Part shown: piece by piece, positions 44,305-53,209 of the stretch
How positions within the stretch are numbered: position 1 is the stretch's first letter
Layout: each line of letters begins with the position of its first letter
Source of the DNA: Chitinophaga barathri
GTDB lineage: Bacteria; Bacteroidota; Bacteroidia; Chitinophagales; Chitinophagaceae
Length of the DNA stretch: 64,000 bases
Direction: 5' to 3'
Assembly (NCBI RefSeq): GCF_003807585.1
Contig: NZ_RMBX01000005.1
Coordinates: forward strand, 124,001-188,000
The notes under the pieces: generated by a model
Told to the model about the DNA's origin: nothing
Seen by the model: only the letters and a program-made list of their open reading frames with translations
The model's database searches: none
Made by a program: the position numbers and the translations under genes

Positions 44305-45303
44305 TCATTTTTCCGCCACCGCTTGTTCCAGTAATTGCACGATAGTTTTGGGATGTTCGCCAAACTGGTCATTCAGCCAGTCCGGTTTGGCCAGTTTTGT
44401 GAGCGCCAGGAACATCGCCAGCCCTTCTTCCTGCGACCATTGGTTACGTTTCCGCCGGAAGCCGTTCACCGCTTCTGCCGGAGGCATATTTCCACCCTGC
44501 GGGTGCGTCAGCCAGTATACGGCCACGTATTGCCCGAGGCCTTCCATGGACAGGAAAACATCATCCAGTTCAGTGAGAACGGTTTTGTTCCCGGTAAAGT
44601 ATTTTTCCTGCCGGGCTTTCAGCATTGCAAGGCCTTTTTTCACCAGCACCCTGGTTTCGTCCGAATCCGACGCTTCATAAAACGTACCCGTTTCAGAAAG
44701 GAACAGCCTGGTATAAGCACTGTCTTTCCTGAAATAATCCTGCACAATATCATCGGACAACTGCATATCCCCGAAGCTGTTTTTTCTCTCCACGGAATCC
44801 ACCATCCGGCCAAAACCAGGGTACTGCCGCGTATGTGCAAATTCATGCAGGAATACCCCGGTCAGCATTTTTTCCAGCGTCAGTTCCCGGCTTTCCACCC
44901 CGGCCGCTTTCCAGAAAGAAGGTGCGGCCATCACAAAAAAACTCCTGCCGTCGCCGGTAGCGGCGGCAAAACTCATGAGCCCCACAGGCACCCGCTGGCC
45001 GTCCGGCAGGATAAGCGTGTCTTTATGCGGCATTTTCAGCCAGGATATTTTCCGGCCATACAGCGAAGGCCCGACAATGGGTGTACCGGAAGGGGCGGTT
45101 TTAGCGGAGCTGGTATATACGTAGGTATCGTCATAAAAGACCATTTCCGGCGGGGTTGCAGGCGGCAGCCTGAAAAGTTGGGTGCAGGCCAGGTCCCAGG
45201 CATTAAACCAGCTCCCCAGCCATTGCAGGTCAGGTTCCTGCGCCTTCAGGCAAAGGGGCGCCAGGTGGAGGCAAAGGAGCAATACTAAAGTCGGCTTTTT
45301 CAT
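44305..45303 (-). CDS. Exported HExxH zinc-metallopeptidase-like protein
   Basis: A 332-residue protein with a signal peptide ending near LKAQ (residue ~21). It contains FLHEFAHTRQ, a zinc-binding HExxH at residues 153-157. About 100 residues later is LSMEGLGQYVAVYWL, where Glu254 is a plausible third ligand of gluzincin type. The N-terminal ~140 residues carry no motif that I recognise. I do not know the family or substrate. It converges with the ART-like gene and is divergent from the sulfatase gene. Confidence 0.75.
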   Translation of the reverse strand: MKKPTLVLLLCLHLAPLCLKAQEPDLQWLGSWFNAWDLACTQLFRLPPATPPEMVFYDDTYVYTSSAKTAPSGTPIVGPSLYGRKISWLKMPHKDTLILPDGQRVPVGLMSFAAATGDGRSFFVMAAPSFWKAAGVESRELTLEKMLTGVFLHEFAHTRQYPGFGRMVDSVERKNSFGDMQLSDDIVQDYFRKDSAYTRLFLSETGTFYEASDSDETRVLVKKGLAMLKARQEKYFTGNKTVLTELDDVFLSMEGLGQYVAVYWLTHPQGGNMPPAEAVNGFRRKRNQWSQEEGLAMFLALTKLAKPDWLNDQFGEHPKTIVQLLEQAVAEK

Positions 45304-45498
45304 GGCTTAAAAGTTAAGGATTTTTCGGCGGAGCTTTGCCAGTTCCAGCCCACCGAACCTCCCGGAATGGTAAAATTTGTCCGGGTATGGGAGCGCCGCG
45401 AGGCACTGAACGTGAGTGCCCTGAAGCCTTACCTCTTGATGGCGTTGAGATACAAGGTTTCCGTAAGGATAAGCCGGCCTTTTTTATATTTTTAAACT

Positions 45499-46914
45499 AT
45501 GAAAAAGCAATGGTTACTGGCAGGGATGATGCTACTCACATCCGTCTGCATGGCACAGAAAAAGCCCAACATCGTATTTATCATGGCGGACGATCTCGGT
45601 TTGGGAGACCTTGGCTGTTACGGCCAGCAAAAGATCAAAACACCCCATATCGATAAACTGGCAGCGCAGGGCATGAAGTTTAACTCCTTTTACTGCGGCA
45701 CTTCCGTATGCGCGCCTTCCAGGTCTTCTTTGCTCACGGGCCAGCATACCGGCCACACCTATGTGCGCGGCAACAAAGAGATACAGCCCGAAGGGCAGGA
45801 GCCATTGGGCGATTCCGTGCAGACCTTCGCGCAGTTGCTGCAACAGGCGGGGTATACCACAGGCGCTTTCGGCAAATGGGGCCTTGGTATGGTAGGCACC
45901 AGCGGTGCGCCCGACCGTAAAGGTTTTGATAAATTCTTCGGATACAACTGCCAGCGCCAGAGCCACCGCTACTACCCCACGCATCTCTGGAACAATGACC
46001 AGAAAGTGATGCTGGACGGCAACGACCTGGCCCACAAAGTGACGTACGCCCCCGAGCTCATCCAGCAGCAGGCCCTGGCTTTTATCGATGAAAACAAAGA
46101 CAAACCTTTTTTCCTCTACATCCCCACCGTATTGCCACATGCCGAACTCGCCGGGCCGGATGATCAGTTCTATAAAATGTATGAAAACGCTTTCGAAGAA
46201 AAACCGCACAAAGGCGCGGACTATGGCCCGAATGCCAGCATAGGCGGTTACCAGTCCGTTGAAAAGCCCCGCGCTACATTCGCCGCCATGGTGAGCCGTA
46301 TGGATGCGCAGGTGGGAGAAGTGGTTGCACGGCTTGAGAAGTACGGCCTGCTGGAAAACACGATCATTATTTTCACCAGCGACAACGGCCCTCACCGCGA
46401 AGGTGGCGCCGATCCTGCTTTTTTTAACAGCTCCGCCGGTCTGCGCGGCGTAAAACGCGACCTGTACGAGGGCGGTGTACGCACTTCCTTTATCGTGCAG
46501 TGGAAAGGAATAGTCAAAGCCGGCTCTACTTCAAAGTTCATCGGCGCTTTCTGGGACGTGCTGCCCACCCTCACACAGATCACCCAGGCCCCCAGGGCGC
46601 GTTATACGGATGGTATTTCTTTCCTGCCCACCCTGCTGGGCAAAGGCGCACAAAAACAGCATGATTATCTTTACTGGGAATTCCATGAGGACGGCGGCCG
46701 CCAGGCGGTACGCGCCGGTAAGTGGAAAGCCGTACGCCAGAAGGTAAAAACCGATCCCAACGGCCCCATCGAACTGTACGATCTTGCCAAAGACCCGGAA
46801 GAAAAACATAATATCGCCGCCGAAAATCCTTCGATCGTAAAACTGATGGACCAGCGGATGAAAGAATCACATGTGGAATCTCCCATATTCCCGCTGATCG
46901 GCGCAGGAAAATAA
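45499..46914 (+). CDS. Secreted sulfatase (arylsulfatase-type, S1 family)
   Basis: Exported sulfate-ester hydrolase of 471 residues; signal peptide of ~19 residues ending CMAQ. Metal-binding NIVFIMADDLGLGDLGCYG at the start and the sulfatase signature CAPSRSSLLTGQ with Cys71 as the residue converted to formylglycine. FTSDNGPHREGG supplies further metal ligands. Activity needs a formylglycine-generating or anaerobic maturase enzyme, which is not in this window. Substrate could be a sulfated glycan; no linked SusCD pair makes this specific. It is divergent from the HExxH protein and followed by a bidirectional hairpin. Confidence 0.93.
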   Translation: MKKQWLLAGMMLLTSVCMAQKKPNIVFIMADDLGLGDLGCYGQQKIKTPHIDKLAAQGMKFNSFYCGTSVCAPSRSSLLTGQHTGHTYVRGNKEIQPEGQEPLGDSVQTFAQLLQQAGYTTGAFGKWGLGMVGTSGAPDRKGFDKFFGYNCQRQSHRYYPTHLWNNDQKVMLDGNDLAHKVTYAPELIQQQALAFIDENKDKPFFLYIPTVLPHAELAGPDDQFYKMYENAFEEKPHKGADYGPNASIGGYQSVEKPRATFAAMVSRMDAQVGEVVARLEKYGLLENTIIIFTSDNGPHREGGADPAFFNSSAGLRGVKRDLYEGGVRTSFIVQWKGIVKAGSTSKFIGAFWDVLPTLTQITQAPRARYTDGISFLPTLLGKGAQKQHDYLYWEFHEDGGRQAVRAGKWKAVRQKVKTDPNGPIELYDLAKDPEEKHNIAAENPSIVKLMDQRMKESHVESPIFPLIGAGK

Positions 46915-46935
46915 TCACCGCACATCAAGACATAA

Positions 46936-46966
46936 AAAGGGATGTATCAAGACTGATACACCCTTT
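46936..46966. terminator. Bidirectional terminator between sulfatase and PepSY-like gene
   Basis: AAAGGG, a bulged A, TGTATCA, loop AGAC, TGATACACCCTTT. On the minus strand the stem is followed by TTTTTATG, a good T-tract; on the plus strand only CCCTTTCC follows, so it is stronger for the PepSY-like gene. Confidence 0.75.
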
Positions 46967-46987
46967 CCTGTTATGCTTATAATTGGT

Positions 46988-47371
46988 CTAGTTTTTCTTC
47001 AGTTGCTCCAGGATCTCCAGTTCTGAACTGGTTACTTTCACCACTTTGAAGCCGGTGGCGTTTTCCAGGGTAACGATGTATGTTTTTTCGCCCAGTGCGT
47101 CAAACTCCCTGATCAGTTTGATCTGCTCGTCAGGGCATTTTTTAATCAGTTTGTTCACAGCATACTGCGGCAGTTCTATTTCGGAAATGGAGCGGCAGGT
47201 GGCCAATACATTACCCTCTGTATCAAAGTAGGTGGTAACTTTCCTTTCAGCCGCTACAGCGGTTACTTTCTTTTCAGACAGGAGGGCGGTGGCGGTATTG
47301 TACTTTTTGTTGTTTGCCATTGCGCTTACGGAGATCATTGCGATTGCGAGGATAAAGGTGATCGTTTTCAT
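46988..47371 (-). CDS. Small exported protein, PepSY-like
   Basis: A 127-residue exported protein with a signal peptide of ~19 residues (ending SAMA). The mature part resembles PepSY-like periplasmic proteins of Bacteroidota: YFDTEGNVLATCRSISEIELP followed by a charged alpha/beta unit. This is a weak family assignment. It is monocistronic. Its promoter fits TTTA-N19-TACCTTTG at 47436-47466, and farther upstream are four TGTCCG/CGGACA half-sites, so it may be controlled by an activator. Confidence 0.65.
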   Translation of the reverse strand: MKTITFILAIAMISVSAMANNKKYNTATALLSEKKVTAVAAERKVTTYFDTEGNVLATCRSISEIELPQYAVNKLIKKCPDEQIKLIREFDALGEKTYIVTLENATGFKVVKVTSSELEILEQLKKN

Positions 47372-47435
47372 ATTAGTAAGTTTTAAGTGTTTTTGTGTTT
47401 TGTGTGTTTGTTTTGTGTTTCTGTGTTTGATAAAT

Positions 47436-47466
47436 CAAAGGTATAAACGGTTTGAAAGAAGGTAAA
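47436..47466 (-). promoter_or_regulatory. Promoter of the PepSY-like gene
   Basis: Minus-strand TTTA, 19 nt, TACCTTTG. The -7 box is exact and the -33 has one mismatch. It lies 65 bp upstream of the start codon, leaving a G/T-rich repeated leader (TTTTGTGTTT motifs on the plus strand). Confidence 0.65.
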
Positions 47467-47698
47467 ATGAATAGTTATAGGCGGATGAACGGTAAATAGA
47501 AAACGGGAAAGTGTCCGGTTTTGTACAGATCGGACAATGGGGCATTTCAGGCTATAACGCAGTGGGGCAAAGGGTTTCCGGGTTATTTTATCCATCCGGC
47601 AACAGGAATACCACCTGAAACAGGGAAAAACCGCACTAGGGCTGACTGGTTTTGGGATTTGAGCGGTTTTTAAAAGCGGACATGTTTTCTCAAAAGCG

Positions 47699-47732
47699 GA
47701 CACCCGGAAGGCCTTTTCGCCCCCCGGGTGTC
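47699..47732 (-). terminator. Hairpin after the GH110 gene, possible terminator
   Basis: Perfect 9-bp arms GACACCCGG and CCGGGTGTC with a 16-nt loop, 25 bp after the GH110 stop. The T-tract is weak (CCGCTTTTG), so confidence is limited. Confidence 0.5.
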
Positions 47733-47756
47733 ATTATATATAGGGTACAAAAACAG

Positions 47757-49580
47757 CTATGGTTTGGCTGAAACCGTTGCCAGATCAGACTTTAGCTCCT
47801 TTCCCGTCATATTCTTCAGGGTAACGGAGGGTTTAAAAGGAACGTCGAAGTTATTGCCGCTTATCCTCACGGCCTCACAGGCTTCCAGGGAAAATGCGGC
47901 TCTGGGCGCGGCTTCCGGCTGGCGGAAGTCATTCGTCCAGGTGATGCGGTTGCCGGTGAATACCAGGTTCTTTGTGCTTTTGGCGGTCAGTACCGGGTAG
48001 TCATATATAATGAACCGGTTGTTTTCTATCCTGATGTTCCGGTGGACGGTGAATTTGCTCACCAGTTCATGATTCTCAGGGCTGATGGCGATCACATAGT
48101 TCCCTCCGCCCAGGTTATACCCGCAGCCTTCGAAGGTATTGCCGCGGATGGTCACGTCCGTTACCGGCCCGGATTCGAACCAACTGGTTGCATCGTCCGC
48201 GATCAGGATGGCGTGCATGCCTGTACGGTAGAAGGTATTGTTTTCGATGAGCACGGGTTTGCGGGTGGTGACCAGCAGGCCCCTGGTGTTCACGGCTTCA
48301 AAACGGCAGTTGCGGACCGTGAGGGAAGGCGTCCAGGTAATGTTCTCCAGGCAGTCGCCTTTCTGTAATTGCTCCGGGATGTTTTTGTCCAGGGTTATTT
48401 CCATTTCCCTTTCGGAGATCATTTTTGCGGTGCTGACCCTGCCCATACCATACCCTTGCAGCGTGGCGGACCGGAGGAACATCACGCTGTCCTGCGCAAA
48501 AAAGGCCGGGAATCCATAAGTTTGATGATGCATAAACCGCAGCCTCAGCACTCTTGGGGACACTTTCTCCGTCACCACGAGATGCGTGCCATGTACATTG
48601 ATAGGATCGTCGTGCAGGCCTTTAAATTCCGAATCCGTCACTTCAATATGCCCCTTACAGCCGGAGAAATGCATCCCGTCCGCAAACGCGGCTATCGCCC
48701 GGCCGCTGCCCGGCGCCGGTTTTACCTGTATGCGGCGGTAATCCAGGTTCTCTGAAAACTGTGAAACGATCCCCAGCCCGTGCATATACCGCATATTGAT
48801 ATTTTCCAGCCGCACGTTTTTGCAATGATTTATAAATGCCCCCACCTGGTCGCGGATGCCGTCCCTTACGGTGAAGATGTTGCCGGGAGAGGCTTTGAAG
48901 CCTGAAAAATCGCCGCTGAACTGTACGATGCCCGGAGATACCAGCGTAGCTTTGCTTTTATAAAAAGGCGTCCAGGAGGAATAGGTATTAAGCCCTTTGG
49001 CGGTATCGGCAAGTACGGCATGAAAGATACTCATCCCCCACTTTTCCCCGTGCCATTCCAGCCTTCCGTTGATGATGGCAAATCTTGAATCGGGGTGCAC
49101 CACGGCCGTGACCATATCCGGCTTTATGTCCTGTATGGTCATTTCGGACATGCTGGGCCGCTCGAAGTCCACACTGATGCCGTGCATTGTAATATTTTCG
49201 CAGTGATCGAACACCCAGGTGGTCATTTTCCCATGGAAGACAAATTCCGCCCCGTTTCCCTCAATGGTGAGCCCGTTGAAGTTCTCGAAGAACAGGCCGA
49301 TCGTTTTGGTTTTGACGGGCACTTCTTTTTCGCTGGAAGTGTTCGAGATGAAATATTCTTTCCTGACAGCGCTGTCCGGGTAAAAATCGTAGCGGCCTTT
49401 TTCGAAGGACAGCACGGCGCCGGGTTTCCCTTTACAGGCGGCGATGGCACGCTGTACGCCCGTAGTTGCGTCTTTGAATGTGTTCGGGGCAGCGCCGAAG
49501 GAGCTGATGCTGATCTTGTCCTGTGCGGTGGCCAGCCCGCTGATGCACAGCAGTGCGGCGATAAATATTTTACTGGTCAT
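47757..49580 (-). CDS. GH110-type alpha-1,3-galactosidase, secreted right-handed beta-helix protein
   Basis: Exported 607-residue protein with a signal peptide of ~20 residues and repeated beta-helix coils (e.g. VRLENINMRYMHGLG, VLIENNTFYRTGMHAILI). The segment FADGMHFSGCKG (Asp301) and 23 residues on GLHDDPINVHGTHL (Asp324, Asp325) closely resemble the conserved acidic cluster of GH110, which cleaves terminal alpha-1,3-galactose such as blood group B or linear alpha-Gal. The spacing of the acidic residues fits my recollection of GH110 catalytic aspartates. Other beta-helix enzymes (e.g. GH28-like) are less likely. It is divergent from the AraC regulator, with no SusCD neighbour. Confidence 0.72.
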   Translation of the reverse strand: MTSKIFIAALLCISGLATAQDKISISSFGAAPNTFKDATTGVQRAIAACKGKPGAVLSFEKGRYDFYPDSAVRKEYFISNTSSEKEVPVKTKTIGLFFENFNGLTIEGNGAEFVFHGKMTTWVFDHCENITMHGISVDFERPSMSEMTIQDIKPDMVTAVVHPDSRFAIINGRLEWHGEKWGMSIFHAVLADTAKGLNTYSSWTPFYKSKATLVSPGIVQFSGDFSGFKASPGNIFTVRDGIRDQVGAFINHCKNVRLENINMRYMHGLGIVSQFSENLDYRRIQVKPAPGSGRAIAAFADGMHFSGCKGHIEVTDSEFKGLHDDPINVHGTHLVVTEKVSPRVLRLRFMHHQTYGFPAFFAQDSVMFLRSATLQGYGMGRVSTAKMISEREMEITLDKNIPEQLQKGDCLENITWTPSLTVRNCRFEAVNTRGLLVTTRKPVLIENNTFYRTGMHAILIADDATSWFESGPVTDVTIRGNTFEGCGYNLGGGNYVIAISPENHELVSKFTVHRNIRIENNRFIIYDYPVLTAKSTKNLVFTGNRITWTNDFRQPEAAPRAAFSLEACEAVRISGNNFDVPFKPSVTLKNMTGKELKSDLATVSAKP

Positions 49581-49725
49581 TCTTACATGTCGGCGAAGCA
49601 GCCTTTCTGCCGTTCAAACAGGCGCGCTGCCTTACCTGGATTTTGCGGTGGAATAAAACAGGTGAAAGATGAAAGTAATGCCAAAATAGTTAATTTCAGG
49701 TGCAAATATTATTGGGAATCACTGC

Positions 49726-50745
49726 ATGAATATCGGGCAACAAATATTGTTTCTTCTCGGCGCGCTCGGGGCATTGAATGGCCTTGTGCTGGGGTTTTAC
49801 CTGCTGCTGAATCCCAAAAAGCGGTCCGTAGCCCTCATGTTCCTGAGTGTATTGCTGCTGGTGACCAGCATCCGGGTGGGCAAATCCGTGTTCCTGTATT
49901 TTAACCCCGCCCTGCCAAGGGTATATCTCCAACTGGGGCTGAGCGCCTGTTTTCTCATCGGCCCGGCTTTATATTATTACACCCGGTCCGTAACAGAGAA
50001 AGTGACAAAGATTCCCCCGGCCTGGAAATGGAGCTGGAGCCTTCAGTTAGGCCTGATTGTGGTTTTCGGGGCAGTGTTCCCCTATCATTTTTACCCGCAA
50101 ATGTGGAAAAATTGGACAATAGGCATTATTTATGGTCAGTGGCTGGCCTACATCGTGGCTACCGGTATCTTTTTATGGAAAAATTCATTTGCCAACCGGT
50201 TCCTTAATATGCTGCTGACCGGGTACGGGATCATCTTCACCACCTACCTGTTGTCTTTCCTGGAGATCAGGTGCGGTATTTATATCAGCGGCCCCCTTTC
50301 TTTTACCCTGGTACTGTTCGCTGGTCTTATCTTTGTGCTCAGCGGCGTAAAATTTGACACCGGCGCCAAACAGGAAAGGAAAAAGATCACGGATACCGAT
50401 GCCAGGCTCTGGCAGGAAAAACTGGACAAAGCGCTGCTCGATAAAGAACTTTACAAAGACCCTAACCTCAAGCTGAACGACCTGGCGCAGAAGATCAACA
50501 TTTCCGGGCACCAGCTTTCCCAGCTGCTGAACGATAACCTCGGCAAAAGTTTCTCCACCTATATCAATGAATACCGGATCAACGAAGCCTGCAAACTGAT
50601 CAGTACCAACGGCCTGCTTACCTTTGAAGCCATCGGTTACGAAGTGGGCTACAACTCCAAATCCACCTTCTATGCGGCCTTCCGGAAGATCAAAGACACC
50701 ACCCCCGCACTTTACAAAGAAACCATTGATAACCAGCTAAGTTAA
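49726..50745 (+). CDS. AraC-type regulator with membrane-embedded N-terminus
   Basis: A 339-residue protein: about six to seven hydrophobic segments in residues 1-215, then a cytoplasmic AraC HTH domain in residues ~235-335 (KLNDLAQKINISGHQLSQLL, then TFEAIGYEVGYNSKSTFYA). This layout is common in Bacteroidota, where the membrane part is thought to sense an envelope signal. It lies 77 bp upstream of a TonB-type barrel gene, which is the most likely target; a perfect 16-bp palindrome sits between them at 50749-50764. Confidence 0.9.
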   Translation: MNIGQQILFLLGALGALNGLVLGFYLLLNPKKRSVALMFLSVLLLVTSIRVGKSVFLYFNPALPRVYLQLGLSACFLIGPALYYYTRSVTEKVTKIPPAWKWSWSLQLGLIVVFGAVFPYHFYPQMWKNWTIGIIYGQWLAYIVATGIFLWKNSFANRFLNMLLTGYGIIFTTYLLSFLEIRCGIYISGPLSFTLVLFAGLIFVLSGVKFDTGAKQERKKITDTDARLWQEKLDKALLDKELYKDPNLKLNDLAQKINISGHQLSQLLNDNLGKSFSTYINEYRINEACKLISTNGLLTFEAIGYEVGYNSKSTFYAAFRKIKDTTPALYKETIDNQLS

Positions 50746-50748
50746 GTC

Positions 50749-50764
50749 CGGATTTATAAATCCG
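50749..50764. promoter_or_regulatory. Perfect palindrome between AraC gene and TonB barrel gene
   Basis: CGGATTTATAAATCCG, starting 3 bp after the AraC stop codon. It could be an operator or a weak hairpin. A TAGGTTTG -7-like box (50811-50818) lies 4 bp before the next start codon. Confidence 0.5.
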
Positions 50765-50822
50765 TACGCCTGAATTCGGGAAGTAAAACCTCCCGCGGCA
50801 GCGCCTTCTGTAGGTTTGCGGC

Positions 50823-53204
50823 ATGATGATACGCGTCCTGTTTTTTTTGCTGCTATCGATGGGGCTCCTGTTCCGTTTCCCCGTCCTGTCCCAGACCATA
50901 AAAGGGAAAATAACCGATGGGAAAACGAAGCAGGCCATCGGGCATGTCTCCGTCAGTTTGCTGTCCCTGCCTGATTCTGGTCTTGTAAAAGGGCAGATCA
51001 GCGACTCGGCGGGTGTATTTGTATTCACGGATATCAGGCCGGGGAAGTATTCCCTGCTGCTGATGGCGATGGGTTATAAAAAACAATACAAAGACCTGGA
51101 TGGGAATACGGACGCAGGGGAGATCATTTTAACCGAAGATCCAAACCTCCTGGAAGGGGTGACCGTGACCGGCGAAAGGGCAGCTTTGCAACGGCAGGGG
51201 GATAAACTGGTCGTCAATATCTCGGGGAACAGGCTCTTCGCCGCCAGCGTCAACGCTTTTGATATCCTGAAAAAACTCCCCGGCCTGGAAGTAAGCGCGG
51301 ACGGCACCCTCCTTATGGGCGGCCGGGTGGCGCCCGGTGTGTTCATAGACGGCAAACCCTCCCCTATGAGCCCCGAAGAACTGCAAAATTACCTGGCAAG
51401 CCTCACCCCCGCCATGATCTCTTCCATCGAAGTGATCAGCAATCCCTCCGGCCGGTACGACGGTGAATACAAAGGCATTATCGACATCCGGCTGAAACGC
51501 GACCAGGCGCTGGGCTGGCAGGGAACGGCCACCGTCAGCCTTCAGCAGAACGCCCATACGCTGAATGACAATAATCTTTCCGTGACCTATAAAACAAAAA
51601 AACTGGCTTACACGGCAAGGCTGGGATATACCACCGGCACCACCATCCGCCGGTACAATGCGCTGCAGCACCAGGCCAATACTAATATCATGACCACGAA
51701 CACCCGGTGGCTGACGGGGAATAACAATATCAACGTACAGCTGGGGGCGGATTATAGTCCGCATAAAAACCACCGGCTGGAAGTATTGCTCCGCACTTAC
51801 CAGGTGAACCGCGACCTTTCGCTGTACAATACCCTTTATACCACCGATGCTTCCCGTAAAAACCTGGTTTTTAATACCGAAAGCATGAACCTTTCCGCGC
51901 CGAAGCAGCATAATTACGCCGCCAATCTGAATTATGCGGGCCGCTTCGGGGAAACGCAGCTGGACGTCCTCGGCTCTGTCGTAAAGATCATCAACCGGCA
52001 GAGCGAGGATATTCAGAATTCGGATATCATCACGGGCAATTTGGAGTATTACTGGAAAACCGTTCTGAAAAATGACATCCTCATCCGCGCGGTACAAGCC
52101 GATCTTACGAGGAACATCGGGAAAGGAAAACTGAGTGCGGGTGCGAAATTCGCCTTTACCACCACTAAAAACGATATGCGCTACGACACGCTGGACACTA
52201 CCGGTGAATTTGTATTGGACGCCAGCCGGACAAACGGTTTCCGGTACGATGAATACATTACGGCCGGTTATGCCGCTTATGAAGGCAGTATTTCCAAACT
52301 GCGTTACACCGCCAGCCTCCGGGCTGAAAACACGCATAGCGTGGCGGATTCGTACACGGAGCAACAGCTCACCAAACGCAATTACCTCACCTGGCTACCA
52401 GCCCTGAGCCTCACTTACCCGCTCAGCAAAGCAGAGCAGCTCAATCTTTCCTTCAGCCGCAGGATCACCCGTCCCAACTTTGCCCAGCTTAATCCGTTCA
52501 GGCTTTACATCAGCCCGCTGAATTATTTCATCGGCAATCCTTTTCTCCGCCCTTCCATCATCACCATGCTCAGTCTTTCCTACAGCGTCCGCTCAGTGAA
52601 CATCACGGTACAGGCCGGCCGCGAGCACGATCCCATGGTACGTTACCCGGAGTACGACAGCGCGACCAATATCCTGCAATACCTCGGCACCAACTTCCCG
52701 TACAACGATTTCGCGGGCATTGAGCTGAGTTTCCCCGTGACGGTCAATAAGTGGTGGAGAATGAATCACAATATCAGGGGAGGATACAAAAAGGAACAAA
52801 CGCCCTATCACGGCGTTACTTACGCCATTCCGATCACCGACTATTCATTATCGGGCAGCCAGGTATTTACGCTGCCGCAAACCATCACCCTGGATGTGTC
52901 TTACTATTACCGCTCCAGAAGCGGCTCCGGGCTGTATATCCACCGGCCCTTCGGCAACCTGGATATTGGTTTGCAGAAAACCTGGATGAAGGGGAAATTA
53001 AGTTCGAAGCTGAATGTGTATGATATATTTGATACTTACAGGATCAGGTATATCTTCCGGGAGAAACAGATCCTCAACAACCAGCTGCAGCACTGGTTCG
53101 GCAACCGCCGGCTGGTGGCCACGCTCAGCTACAGCTTCGGCAGCTCCACCCATAAAACCAGGCAGAGCAGCCGCAGCGATGAAGAAAACCGGGCAACATT
53201 GTAG
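50823..53204 (+). CDS. TonB-type outer-membrane beta-barrel protein (OMP_b-brl_3 family)
   Basis: Outer-membrane protein of 793 residues. Signal peptide to ~residue 24; CarboxypepD_reg-like domain (IKGKITDGKTKQAIGHVSVS, residues ~26-105); short plug-like domain (LQRQGDKLVVNIS... FDILKKLPGLEV ... VFIDGKPSPMSPEEL); then a beta-barrel, as in the outer-membrane beta-barrel family of Bacteroidota that lacks a matching SusD. Transport substrate or signalling role is unknown. Probably co-regulated with the AraC gene upstream. It converges with the TonB receptor at 53210. Confidence 0.88.
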   Translation: MMIRVLFFLLLSMGLLFRFPVLSQTIKGKITDGKTKQAIGHVSVSLLSLPDSGLVKGQISDSAGVFVFTDIRPGKYSLLLMAMGYKKQYKDLDGNTDAGEIILTEDPNLLEGVTVTGERAALQRQGDKLVVNISGNRLFAASVNAFDILKKLPGLEVSADGTLLMGGRVAPGVFIDGKPSPMSPEELQNYLASLTPAMISSIEVISNPSGRYDGEYKGIIDIRLKRDQALGWQGTATVSLQQNAHTLNDNNLSVTYKTKKLAYTARLGYTTGTTIRRYNALQHQANTNIMTTNTRWLTGNNNINVQLGADYSPHKNHRLEVLLRTYQVNRDLSLYNTLYTTDASRKNLVFNTESMNLSAPKQHNYAANLNYAGRFGETQLDVLGSVVKIINRQSEDIQNSDIITGNLEYYWKTVLKNDILIRAVQADLTRNIGKGKLSAGAKFAFTTTKNDMRYDTLDTTGEFVLDASRTNGFRYDEYITAGYAAYEGSISKLRYTASLRAENTHSVADSYTEQQLTKRNYLTWLPALSLTYPLSKAEQLNLSFSRRITRPNFAQLNPFRLYISPLNYFIGNPFLRPSIITMLSLSYSVRSVNITVQAGREHDPMVRYPEYDSATNILQYLGTNFPYNDFAGIELSFPVTVNKWWRMNHNIRGGYKKEQTPYHGVTYAIPITDYSLSGSQVFTLPQTITLDVSYYYRSRSGSGLYIHRPFGNLDIGLQKTWMKGKLSSKLNVYDIFDTYRIRYIFREKQILNNQLQHWFGNRRLVATLSYSFGSSTHKTRQSSRSDEENRATL

Positions 53205-53209
53205 GAAGT

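Larger units (their letters stand above)
47372..47756. other. Intergenic region with repeated TGTCCG half-sites
   Basis: About 385 bp. Nearest the PepSY-like gene is its promoter. Farther out: TGTCCG (47512-47517) and CGGACA (47531-47536) form an inverted pair 13 bp apart, then AAAAGCGGACA occurs twice (47672-47682 and 47692-47702), 20 bp apart. A minus-strand frame of 106 codons spans it but has no protein character. A hairpin GACACCCGG / CCGGGTGTC (47699-47732) after the GH110 gene may be its terminator. Confidence 0.6.

Noticed and set aside
47383..47703. 106-codon minus-strand frame upstream of the PepSY-like gene
   Set aside because: It covers the promoter and TGTCCG repeats and has no protein-like pattern; treated as regulatory DNA.
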